From contig OZ026517.1 in the NCBI GenBank assembly GCA_964019695.1, positions 74,234,665 through 74,298,664 on the forward strand: DNA of 64,000 nt, written 5' to 3'. Shown here piece by piece: positions 34,099-45,230 of the stretch. Source of the DNA: Loripinus fragilis (taxonomy: Eukaryota; Mollusca; Bivalvia; Lucinida; Lucinidae). The notes under the pieces are model-generated. The model did not search any database and was not told where the DNA came from. It worked only from the letters and a program-made list of their open reading frames with translations. A program made the position numbers and the translations under genes. Position 1 is the first letter of the stretch; each line of letters opens with the position of its first letter.

Positions 34099-34307
34099 TA
34101 CAGTAAAACCTGTCTTAAGCGGCCACTTAAAAATAGACAAAAACAAGGTCTTAATGGAAAATGGTAGCTTAATGCAGGTCAAAAGTATTGCAGAATGCTC
34201 CAAGGAGAGCATTCTGCAATACTTTTGACATGCATTAAGCGATAATCGGTATTGGAAACCAATTTGGTGTTCTTTTTGGGTGACCGCTTAAGACAGGTTT
34301 TACTGTA
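34099..34307. mobile_element. Family M MITE (copy 4)
   Basis: TA|CAGTAAAACCTGTCTTAAG and CTTAAGACAGGTTTTACTG|TA are nearly perfect complements; inner AGTATTGCAGAATGCTC palindrome. The best-preserved copy here. Confidence 0.9.
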
Positions 34308-34517
34308 TACGCTAATGTATGTATTTTCAGTGATTTTCTACGGTTGCTAAGCAACACTAATAGGAATATTTTCCTATTTAATACATGATCCTTTCCAAAA
34401 ACGTGGAAATCATTGAAAGAATGATAAACATGTGTTACTTCTGCTGCTTAGAAATGGCGAGGAGCAAAAATGGATAAAGCATTTACGGCTTCAATTTCAC
34501 TCTGGCAATACTCGTAA

Positions 34518-34968
34518 AACCATGCAACTACCAAGTTAGCAAAAGCATAATTCACGAAATCAAATTTTGTGATAAAGCTGTCATGTAAATATAAACAATT
34601 TGCTATAAAGTGACAGGTATTTTAATACTGATTGGCAGTTTGAGATATTTAAAAGAGGCAAGCCAATGGACATGATACTTGTTTAGTGTATATTTCAAAA
34701 TAGGTTTCCTTAATTTCAGTAACATATGTTGTTTGTACATATTGGAATTGCCTCATGTTCATTCAATAAATGAGTGTTTTTCACCATTAATTAGGTTTTT
34801 CACAATTTTATGTTTCAGTGTAACGAGAATGTAGAAATGAACAAGTTTTTGTGTAGTTTGGCATGCATCTGGATGACAACAATAGATAGTCAATTTTATA
34901 TTATTGACACCTTATCTTTAGATGTTTCATTGGAATGAAATGCTAACTTGGTGGTTTCCTGGTTGTAA
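34518..34968 (-). mobile_element. Family G element (copy 3)
   Basis: Left CATGCAACTACCAAGTTAGC, right ACTTGGTGGTTTCCTGGTTGTA, with TTCAAAATAGGTTTCCTTAA and GTTTTTGTGTAGTTTGGCAT inside. Forms a large inverted pair with 35637-36080. Confidence 0.8.
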
Positions 34969-35636
34969 TTGAAACTTCCTGTAAAAACGTTATCATCCTT
35001 CTTTCTATTGGTAAACAACGGGATTAGCCTAGCCGAATTGAGGAAGAATAATTTATTGCTAAAAACTTAAAGAACTCCGACAGAAATCCCCAAAATCAAC
35101 TCAGAATTCGTGTTTCCCAAATGCATGTCGCATTTCGAATATTGGAACATTACCATGCATTTCATGTTTTTCAACCACCATTCCTTAATGAAATGCTTTG
35201 TTTCTTTAACAGTTTGAGGCATATTGTTAAAAATTAAGTAAGTTTCAATGCCTAACTGAATGAACTGTTGTCTAGGCTAGCCAATCGCTTAGGGCATACG
35301 GTAAGACAACGATATTATCAAAATAAAACAAAGTTGCGTTAGAACTTTGGCTCAGTATATCATGTATATGATGAACAAAATCTAGAATTCGAACACGAAT
35401 GTAAGATCCTGTGAGTTAAGTTGTTTCGCTGAAACTTACATAACTCATGCAAGCCTAACATCTTTATATATGAGACATAGGCAAAATACAGACCCAGATC
35501 AGACGCCACAGAATGCTGTGTATGATCATGCTTACATACTTTAAAATGATCTGATAAAGTTTCAATAAACCCAACCACATAAAATTCAAAATGGACTCTG
35601 GTTCAATTGATAAGAATCGGAAGGTCTGAGTTACTT
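34969..35636. other. No gene recognised
   Basis: Spacer between two opposed family G copies. GACCCAGATCAGAC at 35489 is half of a hairpin core without its partner. Confidence 0.4.
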
Positions 35637-36080
35637 ACAACCAGGCAACCACCAATTTAGCATTTCATTCCAACGAAACATCTAAAGATAAGCTGTCAAT
35701 AATATAAAATTGGCTATTTATTATTGTCATCCAGGTGCACACCAAACAACACAAAAACTTGTTCATTACACCGAAACATTCAAAGGTAGTTGAGAGGTTT
35801 GTGGAAAAAATTATGGTGAAAACACTAATTTATTGAATTGACATATGTTGTAGGTGCACATTGGAATTGTCTCAATGTGAACAAACAACATATGTTACTA
35901 AAATTAAGGAAACCTATTTTGAAATATACACTAAACAAGTAGCATGTCCATAATTAAAAATCTCAAACTGCCAATTAGTATTAAAACACCTGTCAAATTG
36001 CTTATATTTACATGACAGCTGTATCACCAAATTTGATTTCATGAACTATGCTTTTGCTAAGCTGGTAGTTGCACAGTTGT
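35637..36080 (+). mobile_element. Family G element (copy 4)
   Basis: ACAACCAGGCAACCACCAAT to GGTAGTTGCACAGTTGT. Contains ATGTTGTAGGTGCACATTGG and ATTAAGGAAACCTATTTTG. Opposite orientation to copy 3, 670 bases away. Confidence 0.85.
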
Positions 36081-37397
36081 GTGTGACCGATGTTATCCTT
36101 GGGCTTTAGTCCCTACAGTTAGGGGCAGACTTCATGTGCACGCCATATTCGGCATGTTCATGTGCAAGAACTTGGCAAACTCGCAATGCATACCTTTTCA
36201 AAAGTACATTTACATACTACCTAAGTGTTTGCGTTTCGATTTTTATTCAATAGTAGACAAAAAAGGGAACTTCGATTTCTATTTTTTATCATGTTGTAAC
36301 GTAGGTGAGGTTGAATCCACTTTTAACGTATTTCAAAGGCAATAATTTAATAAAAGATAAAGAGAGAAAAAAATGTGAAACCGCGATCTGACTGGAAGGC
36401 AGACTTCAGGTTTCACAATCTATGATACGCTTTAAGAATCTTGCCTATTGGTACGGCATTGCTATTGACTAGGAAGTTTGAAAAAAAAAGTCAAAGAATT
36501 AAAACAAATATATTGAAAAAACTGAACGAGTCGTGTCGCCAGAAAATTGTTGCATGTATATGGAATTACGACACTGCCATTGGGCAAGCCATAGACACAG
36601 TTGTACAGATCGCATGTATAGTCATTCTTTACAAGCGTGGATTCAGAAGGGGACAGGGGATCCGGACCCCCCCCCCCCGCCCCCGGAAAATCTCAAAACT
36701 ATAGGTTTCCTCAGGAATAATGGTTTGTACTCCCATGAAAACAAGAAAGCTATCCACCCAGCATTCTATGTTTGGCCATTATCGGCCCGCCATCGAAACG
36801 CCATCAAATGGCGTTTCACTGGCGGTACGATTATAGCCCACTTTCAGTTAGGCTTTCTAGGAGTACTGGCATGGGCCCTTATCAACTAAAGAAGCAAATG
36901 AGACCCCTTCCAGCTACTGTAAAACATTATTAAAGCTGGATCCCCCAACTCCCCATGCGAAACTTTCTTGATCATTGCATGCTTTACAAGTGCGCACATG
37001 CTTAGGTGCCTATTTTCTTTTTCTAAATATTTTTTCTGTGTGCGAGTGCTTTGAAGCTTCAATGCTTGCAAAACTGATGCGTAGGCTGGTCTGTTCCTTT
37101 GTCATTTGCATGCAACAAACTAAGTTTTTCACGACGGTACTTAGTTTTTCAGTCTTAGAAGACATGACCGTAGTATATCAAGAATATATGTATAAACCTC
37201 ACAACAGCACCCAACACGCATATCGATATGTTTTACCACACTTCGAAGACTGCTCATGCGAACACATTTTTGCACACTGTGTTCTCACGACTGATTTTTA
37301 AGTTATTTTAAAACTGCACCCTATAGCTCTTCGAGGCTTTATTTACTTTTAAATACGGCCCGATAAGTTCATTACCCTCACGCATAAAATAATATCT
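36081..37397. other. No gene; two small repeats
   Basis: 36640-36690 is GATTCAGAAGGGGACAGGGG ATCCGGACCCC with a poly-C run, similar to 62868-63015. 36787-36828 is a hairpin ATCGAAACGCCATCAAATGG / CGTTTC, similar to 40184. Overlapping open frames here fall across these repeats. Confidence 0.5.
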
Positions 37398-37631
37398 GGC
37401 CCCGGGGTTGTAAAACTGTTTTATGCTCAACTCAGCTGAGCATTAAATTTCAACTGCCCATAAAAACTAAATGCTAAACAATAAGCACATTTTGCTTTCA
37501 AGCTCTCAAAGAATGTATTTATCATGCTCATAAATGTTAAAATGCCAACAGTTGGCATTTTAACATTTATGAACATGATAAATTTCATGCTGAGTTGAGT
37601 TGAGCATTAAAAAGTTTTATAACTTCTGGGC
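37398..37631. mobile_element. Family C MITE (copy 3)
   Basis: GGCCCCGGGGTTGTAAAACT, TTATGCTCAACTCAGCTGAG at the left; GAGTTGAGCATTAAAAAG and TTTTATAACTTCTGGGC at the right; central GTTAAAATGCCAACAGTTGG palindrome. Confidence 0.8.
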
Positions 37632-38310
37632 ATGCGCCAGACACCATATCAACATTGGTATCAACCTGTTAGCTTAAAGTTCATGTCGTTGTTTATCATG
37701 CACATAGTGAAGACTACATGTAATTAGATAAGGCGGTTGCCCAACCTGATCCAGTGAGACTGCTCGGCGTACATGTCATTTTGTTTCTTCATGCAATTAT
37801 TGCTCATATAAATGAAATCGTCTCTATCTGCATGTCTGACAGTCCTCCTAGACAGCTTTACGAATCTCAACCAAATGTGTTTGACAGCTCTTCTGTACCC
37901 TAAGATTGTGTACCCTAAGTCCTTTGCCCTGGGTCCATGGAAAAGGTTCAAAAGGATTTTAAAAAAAACGCAGTACATGAAGATATATCAGACGGGGTTT
38001 CGCACATGTACGGTGGTGCATGTCATAGGGACCAGCCTGAGAGGGAAGGAAGATGTCGAAAATCAGAAGTTTTAAGCATAATATGAAACATGTCAAATGG
38101 AAGGGCATAAACATTGAACAAGCTTAACCCATATAAACCTAGAGTCCTTTTTGTGGAACATAGACAAACAGCGGAATGTGGCAGCTGGTCAAGGTTTCCG
38201 ATGTTTGCTTACAGAAAGTTATATCGAACATTGAAGAGTTGATAAAACAGTGAGAAATTCCATTTGGCATAAATGGGTTAATGCAAAACGCGCAATGACA
38301 TGTACCACCT
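37632..38310. other. No gene recognised
   Basis: Overlapping opposite-strand frames at 37724-38075 lack splice borders and known motifs. Confidence 0.4.
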
Positions 38311-38594
38311 GGGCCCAAAATTACAATGCTTCCTTAAAGTTAAGGACACCTTAAAGTTAAGGACGACTTAAGTATTGAATTTTCAACATGATACATTAAA
38401 TGTTTAATTAATTGCCAGGATCGATACAGTACATATGGTCAAAGATGTCGTTGTGATCTACAGAATACATAAAACGATTTTGATTTTAAGAAGTTTGAAA
38501 AGTTATAGTATCCTAAAAATCAATACTTAACTACATTTAAGGTACATGTAGTAAATTCACTTAACTTTAAGGAGGCATTGTAATTCCGGTCCCT
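38311..38594. mobile_element. Family F MITE (copy 1)
   Basis: GGGCCCAAAATTACAATGCT to CATTGTAATTCCGGTCCC, with subterminal TTAAAGTTAAGGA / ACTTTAAGGAGG arms. Inner TGGTCAAAGAT..TGTGATCT is shared by all copies. Confidence 0.85.
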
Positions 38595-38994
38595 GGTTGA
38601 TGAATAAATTTCATTTGTTATATATTGTAATATATTGAGCCGTACCAATATTGTAGGTTGGGCAAAGGCGAATATTCTCTTAAACCAATGGTGCGGACCC
38701 TTGACCAAAAGCGTAAGATAGTCGCAATACTCTTTCGTTAACCATTTATAACAAGTGTCGCGTGGTTTGAAAAGCATATCGTCTTACAAATACAATACAA
38801 TGTGCACAGAATAGGCTTTTAAATAAATGAACCAGCTCATAATAATATGCTGGTGCTATTCGACGAGCAGCGAAATCTCAGACAAGCCTGTGCAAGTGCA
38901 CATTGCTCGCTAGAGCATCTATGCTGCCATACTCGACGGTTGCAATTTGATGAAGGCTACGGCCAACTCCTACTAGAGCTTCAAGAGAGTCTAG

Positions 38995-39178
38995 ACTCCA
39001 GATATGTCTGCGTAATTGAAAAATATTTTCTTTATTTCTCAACCAAAACATATGTTGTGGGTGCTCAAAAGAACCGTCTCAATGAGACGGTTCTTTTGAG
39101 CACCCAAAACACATGTTTTAATTGATGGGTACGAAAATAATCACAATTTTACGCTCATAAAATTTCCTTATCTGGACC
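38995..39178 (+). mobile_element. Family K MITE (copy)
   Basis: CTCCAGATATG and TTATCTGGA ends. Centre GGGTGCTCAAAAGAACCGTC / TCAATGAGACGGTTCTTTTG, a perfect palindrome of over 40 bases (39059-39105) flanked by AAACATATGTTG and CACATGTTT. Confidence 0.85.
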
Positions 39179-39656
39179 TACGATAAGAGTATATCCAAAT
39201 GCGATAATTGCCGTCATATCATGACCTGGCTCACCCCTTATCGTGATGCCCTTTGCTTCAATGCCAATCTTTAATTTTTCATACTTGACAATATTTTCAT
39301 TGTAACATAGGGCGACAAGGAAACACAGGTTATTGAAGAATAATCGTGTTACCCGTATCGACTGATATGTATAGGTTAACGTTTAAAGAAGGAAAATTAG
39401 AATGCGGCAACGTACATGTCATTTGTTTGCATGATCTCTAAACCCTTTCAGTCTGGTAAAGTAAATCATGCAACCATGACGTATGTTTACCACATGCCGG
39501 GGTGCACGATTCACTGGGTGCCTGATAGAAATGGAAAACGTCCGAATATCCCAAGAACAGCCCCATCATGTAGCAGGTGATTTAAATGACCCTATTTTCC
39601 TGCTGATTATACAATGTCGTAAATTGAACGGGTATTTCGTCTCTTGTGATCCATAT

Positions 39657-39765
39657 GTAAAAGTTATACAATGGGTTGTCCGCCTGTACGTGGAGATAAT
39701 CGACGAGCTTTAGCGAGTGGATTATCTTACGTACAGGTGGACAAACATGGTCTAACTTTTTTATA
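39657..39765. repeat. Foldback element
   Basis: AAAAGTTATACAATGGGTTG, TCCGCCTGTACGTGGAGATA is answered by ATTATCTTACGTACAGGTGG and ACAAACATGGTCTAACTTTT around GACGAGCTTTAGCGAGT. A related arm lies at 23792. Confidence 0.7.
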
Positions 39766-40177
39766 CCACCTACAGCAGTGTAGACATAGCACATCACAAG
39801 ATAGTTCGTGCTAAAGTTGGTAAGGGTGATATAAATTAGGCTATCGATGATTGATCAGGGCATGGTTATCAGTATTCATAAGCAATAACAATACATTATC
39901 ATTTGGGATTTAGAAATTGAAAGCCCGATGTACACACACTTCAAAATACCCATCTCTCGGGACACTCATTGGCATTGGCATTGGCTTGCAGAGAGATACA
40001 ATCGGAAGATAAACGGCCTGTATTAAAACTGTCATTTTGTTGGTATTCAAGCTGCCAAAGGGATCACGAGCCCTCCCTAATTTGCTGGGCATCCTATCCG
40101 TTGATCGGGGTTATCAATGTCTCAATGCGTCTCAAAAGTTAGATTGGTCAGCAAACAGTCTCGGGCAACTCTCGGTC

Positions 40178-40230
40178 TCGGTCCTCCAGCGAAACGCCTT
40201 TCAAATGGCGTTTCGCTGACGGACCGATGG
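40178..40230. repeat. Hairpin CAGCGAAACGCC
   Basis: GGTCCTCCAGCGAAACGCCT then TTCAAATGGCGTTTCGCTGA and CGGACC; arms of about 22 bases. Relative of the 36787 hairpin. Confidence 0.75.
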
Positions 40231-40286
40231 TGGCGCTTTTCCATCTTAAGATTTGGCCCTTACTCCCCACTATGTGATACATACCT

Positions 40287-40540
40287 GGGCCTGGAATTAC
40301 AATGCCTCCTTAAAGTTAAGCAAGACTTAAGTTAAGTAATGATATTTCAACATGCTATGTTAAATGCTAAATAAATTGCCTGGATCGATGTGGTATTTGT
40401 GGTCAAAGATATCATTTTGATCTTCAGAAAAGTTAAAATTATTTTGATTTTAATCAGTTTTAAACGTTATTTTTCGAATCCTGAAAAATCAATACTTAAG
40501 TCTTCCTTAACTCTAAGGAGGCATTTTAATTCCGGGCCCT
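40287..40540. mobile_element. Family F MITE (copy 2)
   Basis: GGGCCTGGAATTACAATGCC to GGCATTTTAATTCCGGGCCC; arms CTCCTTAAAGTTAAG and CTTAACTCTAAGGAG; inner GGATCGATGTGGTATTTGTG. Confidence 0.85.
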
Positions 40541-41392
40541 GTTTTAGTACAGTACTGTGCACGACTTAAAGGCATCTGCTAAATGATGATGCATATAGAG
40601 TAGTTAACCCTTTTGTATACTGATGGTTTGATTAATTAAAGGTTCATTGTACATTGTCACACTCTTCAAATCATGGTATATTATACTACTCAACTTTGAT
40701 AAGATTTCCATAGGGCTCAATCATGCGGCACTGAACCAACACATTTGACACTCGATAACCTTTGACTTTTTTCTTCAAATTCAACGAAATTGAAAATGCA
40801 GTTACGGAAACCACTGACTGGACGGTCCCATGAATGTCCGTTTGTCAGAAAATGTTTGTTTTATCATAACATTTTACTGGATGAAGTTTTTGCATCAAAT
40901 TTTCAGCGAAGTAGCAGCAAAGTTTTTTTCTCAACAGGTTCTAGGTTTCACTAATATTGAAAAAATTCCCATAGCGCTTCACACTTTTCAGTACATTTCC
41001 CGCTTCGTTCCCTACCACTCCTACAGTAAAATTGACAAATAATTTATTAGATGGGTACTTTCAGAAAATTAGGCACACATCAAAAGACAATATATATTTT
41101 CGATTGAATGATTGCGTACTTACACCTAAGATATTCTTGTTGTTTTAGATATTTTATGATAAACAACTAAACTTCAGGAATATGGAAAAACAGGCGTGGG
41201 GCTTAACTTATTTTGGCAAGTTTAATCTGGAAAGGGGATCCTTCATAAAAAAAAACCTTATTCCGTATTATGTGTGCGCGAGCAACGAATGGTGTTTGGA
41301 GACTGCACGTATGACTGGCTCGATTAAGCATTAGCTGCTTCCCTCGAAGATAAGTACCAAAATCTTATGTTGATCTACTGATATTTTTTCAG
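40541..41392. other. Upstream region of the PLAC8-family gene
   Basis: Must contain or lead to a noncoding 5' exon if the gene is transcribed from nearby. TTAACCCTTTTGTATACTG (40605) is a lone family P end. No convincing TATA box or CpG-rich promoter is seen. Confidence 0.35.
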
Positions 41393-41411
41393 GTCTTGAG
41401 CCGTCGATGAA

Positions 41412-44001
41412 ATGGCCGTGGCACAACAACCCATGCCACTTAGTAGAACTGGCGAACAACTACTGATAGGATCACTTGCTGGACATAGAGACTGGGACAA
41501 TGGACTTTTGTCCTGTTTCTCCGACTGCAAAACACGTAATACTATGTAACATAATGGCGCAAGTTAAAACCAAACAGTCACATGTCTTCTCATCTGTTTT
41601 TAATGGTGTACAGTACATATGAAACCCGTGCACACCATTTATTTATGTACATTTTCTCTAATTGGTAACAGAAAAATATGCGTTCATATTGACAATATCT
41701 ACTTTGGGATTGTTACACACAATTTTTCTCAAATTTGTATCAGAGTTACGGCCCTTGATTTACGCAAATATTTGGTTTTCGCTGAATATTTTGAATATAA
41801 ATTGACAGAATTTCACCAACGTTTATATATGATTTCCAACAATGTGGTGTGTGCGACCAGCAAAGCCTCAGATCAGCCTGCGCATACGCGCAGTCTGATC
41901 AGAGCCTTTGCTAGTCACTTGAGTATTCTATGAGTGTTAAGCTACTGACCGAACATCATTTGGAGTTTCTATGCTTAATAGGAGGCTGCACTGGCTCGTC
42001 CGAGTCTACACCTGTCAAAATGCCACATTGTTGGAAATCACATGCGGTGGCTCAATTATGCCTTCATATTGACAAGATATAGCTGCAGGACAGAAAATGC
42101 ATTTTTGTAAACATTTAATTGTAGTCCAGTACATTTCACATATTTACTCTTTTTTTAATTTCAGTTGTTGTGACCTGTTTTTGCTTGCCCTTTGTCTTGT
42201 GCAATATATCTTCGAGACAAGGAGACATTCCCTGCATGCCTTATTTTGTACCAGGATCCCTAGTTGCCATCAGAGCCCGGATCAGGACGCTTGGAGGGAT
42301 TCAAGTAAGTTTTATCCCATCACGATGAAATAAGCTGTGGCGTGAGGAAATATTTTTTGTGTTTTGCTGATGATTTTTTATTGTTGTTTTTAATAAACAA
42401 AAACGACATTCGTGACTTCGGTCACCTAATTTCCTGTTGTTGTTTGTTTTTTGTTTTTTTGTTTTTTTTTTTGTTTTTTTTTTTTGTTTTTTTTTTGTTT
42501 TTTTCACATTGAAAACCTCTGTGGCAACCGGTGAGGAGTCCGAAAGCTGTCAAATTTTGAATGTAAATATTAAGATACATGTATACAACCGCGTGAAACG
42601 TACACATTATGAAACCTGGGCCCGGAATTACAATGCCTCCTTAAAGTTAAGGAAGACTTAAGTTAAGTATTGATTTTTCAGGATGCGATAAATAACGTTT
42701 CAAACTGATTAAAATCAAAATAGTTTCATTTTTTCGGTAGATCACAGTGATATCTTTGACCACAAAAAATGCATTTCCGCTCAATATCTTGATATAATTT
42801 CACCAAATTGTGTATGCATTAATATTAGAAAGATCTAGTTTGGGATTTGCACGTGTCATTTTTAGCACACATGTACCTGGGTTAACCTTGGGAACAGGCA
42901 ACAACCAATACTTAACTAAAGTCTTCCTTAAGTTTAAGGAGGCATTGTAAATCTGGGCCCTGGATATGAAAATTATACCCAAACTTTATCATATGAAAAG
43001 TAAAGAAATACAGGAAAATTCATATTTCACATTTTCAAAATACATTCCAAAACTTCGAATATCCTCTACTTAATGATGTACAGGGAGACGTTTTACTGAT
43101 TCTACATGACGACAGGGTGGTTCCTTCGAACACGTGACGCTATAAACAGATAGCATTATTAGCTACCAAAATTTAACAATATGCTGGGTGTACATGTATA
43201 CATATATTAAAGGTTAATGTATATTATATAATAGTATTTGGGCCAGTTAATTGGATTTTGGTACTTATCGCATATGCACGAAGTCAATGGTTCAGTCACC
43301 TAGTGGGGATAAATGCCCAAACCTCTACACCATACACGAGCAGAGATTATATGACTGTGTTGGCTCATCAGAATCGTCACTGCTCACATATGGGCGAGCG
43401 AGGAAACCTGTCTTCGGTGTTTGCAAACAACAAAGTCGCAGACCAGCCTGCGCATCCGCGCAGACTGGTCAGCGCTTTTGTTATTCGCTTTAACTGGAAA
43501 ATAATTATCTAAACTTGCTTTATGCGAAATTTACATATTCTAGCTAATCTCTGTAGCTGAGGAGACTGGTTTGAGTCTCACTTTGTCGGAAACCCACAAG
43601 ACAGGTTTTGTCGCATCGAGGCATATATACAGTAAGTACATGTAAGTAACAGTATTTCATGAACGGGCTCATTCCTTTGTTTGCAAATGTACTCACATCC
43701 CCACAGATTTTGATAAACAAAAGCATTTAGCGTAAAATTGTTGTTTTTTTTTACATTATGAGCCATCAGTTTAAACATGCGTTGTGCGTGCTCAAAAGAA
43801 CCGTCTCGTTGAGACGGTTCTTTTGACTACTAACAACATATGTATTGGTTGAGAAATGGGAAAAGTATTTTTGGTTATAAAGGCATGTATACTGCATTTT
43901 TATTTCAGGGTTCTATATGTGGTGACTTCTTAACAACGACCTTATGTGGATTGTGTTCCATTTGTCAGATGGAAAGGGAACTAGCAGCTATGGGACTTTA
44001 G
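41412..44001 (+). CDS. PLAC8/cornifelin-family protein, complete, three coding exons
   Basis: Seen: coding exons 41412-41535, 42165-42304 and 43909-44001, bounded by TTTTTTCAG (ends 41392), CAC/GTAATA, TTTAATTTCAG, CAA/GTAAGT and TTATTTCAG. Intron 1 is phase 1 and intron 2 phase 0; the joined frame is open from ATG to TAG and gives 118 residues. The N-terminal part carries HRDWDNGLLSCFSDC (25-39), then TCFCLPFVLC (45-54), RARIRTLGGIQGSIC (78-92) and CGLCSICQMEREL (101-113). Ten cysteines lie at 35, 39, 46, 48, 54, 65, 92, 101, 104 and 107. Family knowledge: W..GL..CF.DC, QGSIC.D and C..CQM.REL are hallmarks of the cysteine-rich PLAC8 domain (placenta-specific 8, cornifelin, plant FCR/PCR), usually about 100-150 residues and often membrane-associated; molecular roles vary. 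The start is the ATG 20 bases after the splice acceptor; an upstream ATG at 41408 runs into a stop. Because the exon begins in 5' UTR, at least one noncoding exon must lie further left. Both introns carry MITEs. Function in this organism is unknown. Confidence 0.93.
41829..42044 (+). mobile_element. Family D MITE (copy 3), in intron 1 of the PLAC8-family gene
   Basis: TGATTTCCAACAATGTGGTG to CCACATTGTTGGAAATCACA; core CAGATCAGCCTGCGCATACG / CGCAGTCTGATCAGAG. It lies 120 bases before exon 2 and leaves the splice sites untouched. Confidence 0.85.
42430..42506. repeat. T-rich (TTTTTTG)n low-complexity tract
   Basis: Runs of 6-10 T broken by single G or C inside intron 2. Long F/K-rich frames here are artefacts of composition. 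Confidence 0.95.
42618..42960. mobile_element. Family F MITE (copy 3), in intron 2
   Basis: GGGCCCGGAATTACAATGCC to GGCATTGTAAATCTGGGCCC with the family arms. About 80 bases longer than the other copies because of an extra block near 42830-42905. Confidence 0.85.
43430..43485. repeat. Hairpin, family D-like core
   Basis: GCAGACCAGCCTGCGCATCC and GCGCAGACTGGTCAGCGC form the arms; the TGATCAG of family D is replaced by compensating TGGTCAG/CAGACCAG pairs in both arms. Confidence 0.7.
43757..43868 (+). mobile_element. Family K core, in intron 2
   Basis: GTGCTCAAAAGAACCGTCTC GTTGAGACGGTTCTTTTGAC flanked by AACATGCG and CATATGTATTGGTTGAGAAAT. Outer termini are not clear. It ends only 40 bases before exon 3. 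Confidence 0.7.
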
Positions 44002-44080
44002 TCAAGTTACACCATGATTGCAGCTGCATTAAGTTCATTCCATGGCACTTCCACATACAGTTCAGCTAAACATGTTTAAA

Positions 44081-44143
<63 letters not shown>

Positions 44144-44283
44144 TTCCTTAACCAATATACACCAAGCGACCATTTAGTGGAACTTCGTCAAAGACGGGAT
44201 ACCTAAATCAACCGCTGTGGAATCTGTTCTGGACCTTCAATCCAAACTTACAAAGTGTTCAATTAAAATTGAAAGAAAAAAAA
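44002..44283 (+). other. Probable 3' UTR of the PLAC8-family gene
   Basis: The sequence after the TAG stop has a (CT)n microsatellite at about 44082-44140 and an ATTAAA hexamer at 44262-44267, a common variant poly(A) signal. A TTAA-flanked MITE begins at 44284, so the transcript probably ends before or just inside it. The poly(A) site is inferred, not demonstrated. Confidence 0.45.
44082..44140. repeat. (CT)n microsatellite
   Basis: About 29 CT units with two TTT interruptions near the left, inside the presumed 3' UTR. Confidence 0.97.
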
Positions 44284-44531
44284 TTAACCCTTAAAGCGCC
44301 AAGAAAACAAATGCATCTGAAAGTGTTGTTTGCTGAAGTCGTCTGCTGAAAATAATTGCCTAACATTACTGACAAATTAAGTATAGAAGCAAACAGCGTG
44401 GATCCAGAACAGACTGCTCCCATAGGAGCAGTCTGATCTGGGTCCACACTGTTTGTCGTAGAGGCTTCTTAACATTTCAGCAGACGAGAAAAGCAGACGA
44501 CTTTTGTTGCAGTTGGCGCATTAAGGGTTAA
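44284..44531. mobile_element. Family P MITE, second subtype
   Basis: TTAA|CCCTTAAAGCGCCAA and TTGGCGCATTAAGGG|TTAA, with subterminal GTCGTCTGCTG / CAGCAGACG and a core GGATCCAGAACAGACTGCTC / GAGCAGTCTGATCTGGGTCC. 248 bp. Same TTAA/CCCTT borders as 4463 but different TIR sequence. Confidence 0.9.
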
Positions 44532-44787
44532 ACCAGAAACAACCCTACCATTGGTACTGGAGCACTCGATCAATTGATACGGATTGAAACGTCCATTCAA
44601 CTTAAATGGGTTTAATAATTCATCTTTTAGACATGTTGAAATATCAGATGATACAAATTAGGTTCATGCGAAAGCAATTTATAGTTCACATGCACTAAGT
44701 GTCTCACATCATAGGGTAGCTACTGTGTGAAATACGAGAAACCGGCCTAGAGAATTCACGTACAGTTTGGCAGACACCCGAGAGCAG

Positions 44788-44971
44788 GCCTCGAGGTTAT
44801 AAATCTTGAGTTCAATCTCAAACTCAAAATAAATCGCCATGATTGGCTGCTTGCGGACATGTAAAATAAAGCGCAATGATTGGCTGCTTGTGGACACGTA
44901 TCAACAAGCAGCCAATCATTGTGCTTTATTTTGAGTTTGAGACTGTACTCAAGTTTTATAACATCGAGGCC
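44788..44971. mobile_element. Family C-related MITE with a long palindrome
   Basis: GGCCTCGAGGTTATAAATCT to AGTTTTATAACATCGAGGCC. Arms GAGTTCAATCTCAAACTCAA / TTTGAGTTTGAGACTGTACTC and CAATGATTGGCTGCTTGTGG with its complement. It contains CCAAT/ATTGG several times. Confidence 0.85.
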
Positions 44972-44972
44972 T

Positions 44973-45230
44973 GGGCCCGGAATTACAATGTCTCCTAAGA
45001 GTTAAGGAAGACTTAATTTAAGTATTGATTTTTCAAATTGCAAAAAATAACGTTTAAAACTGATTAAAATCAAAATAGTTTTAATATTTCTGAAGATCAC
45101 AATGATATCTTTGACCACAAATACCACATCGATCCAGGCAATTTATTTAGCATTTAATATAGCATGTTGAAATATCAATACTTAACTTAAGTCTTGCTTA
45201 ACTTTAAGGAGGCATTGTAATTCCGGGCCC
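44973..45230. mobile_element. Family F MITE (copy 4)
   Basis: GGGCCCGGAATTACAATGTC to GACATT-like GGCATTGTAATTCCGGGCCC. It starts one base after the element at 44788-44971 ends. Confidence 0.88.

Noticed and set aside
36640..36890. 118-codon frame across GGACCCC sequence
   Set aside because: Spans a poly-C run and a hairpin repeat; composition-driven.
37724..38075. Opposed 84- and 87-codon frames
   Set aside because: No known motif, no splice borders, no repeat conservation.
42301..42661. Overlapping Phe-rich and Lys-rich open frames
   Set aside because: They come from a T-rich low-complexity tract in intron 2 of the PLAC8-family gene.
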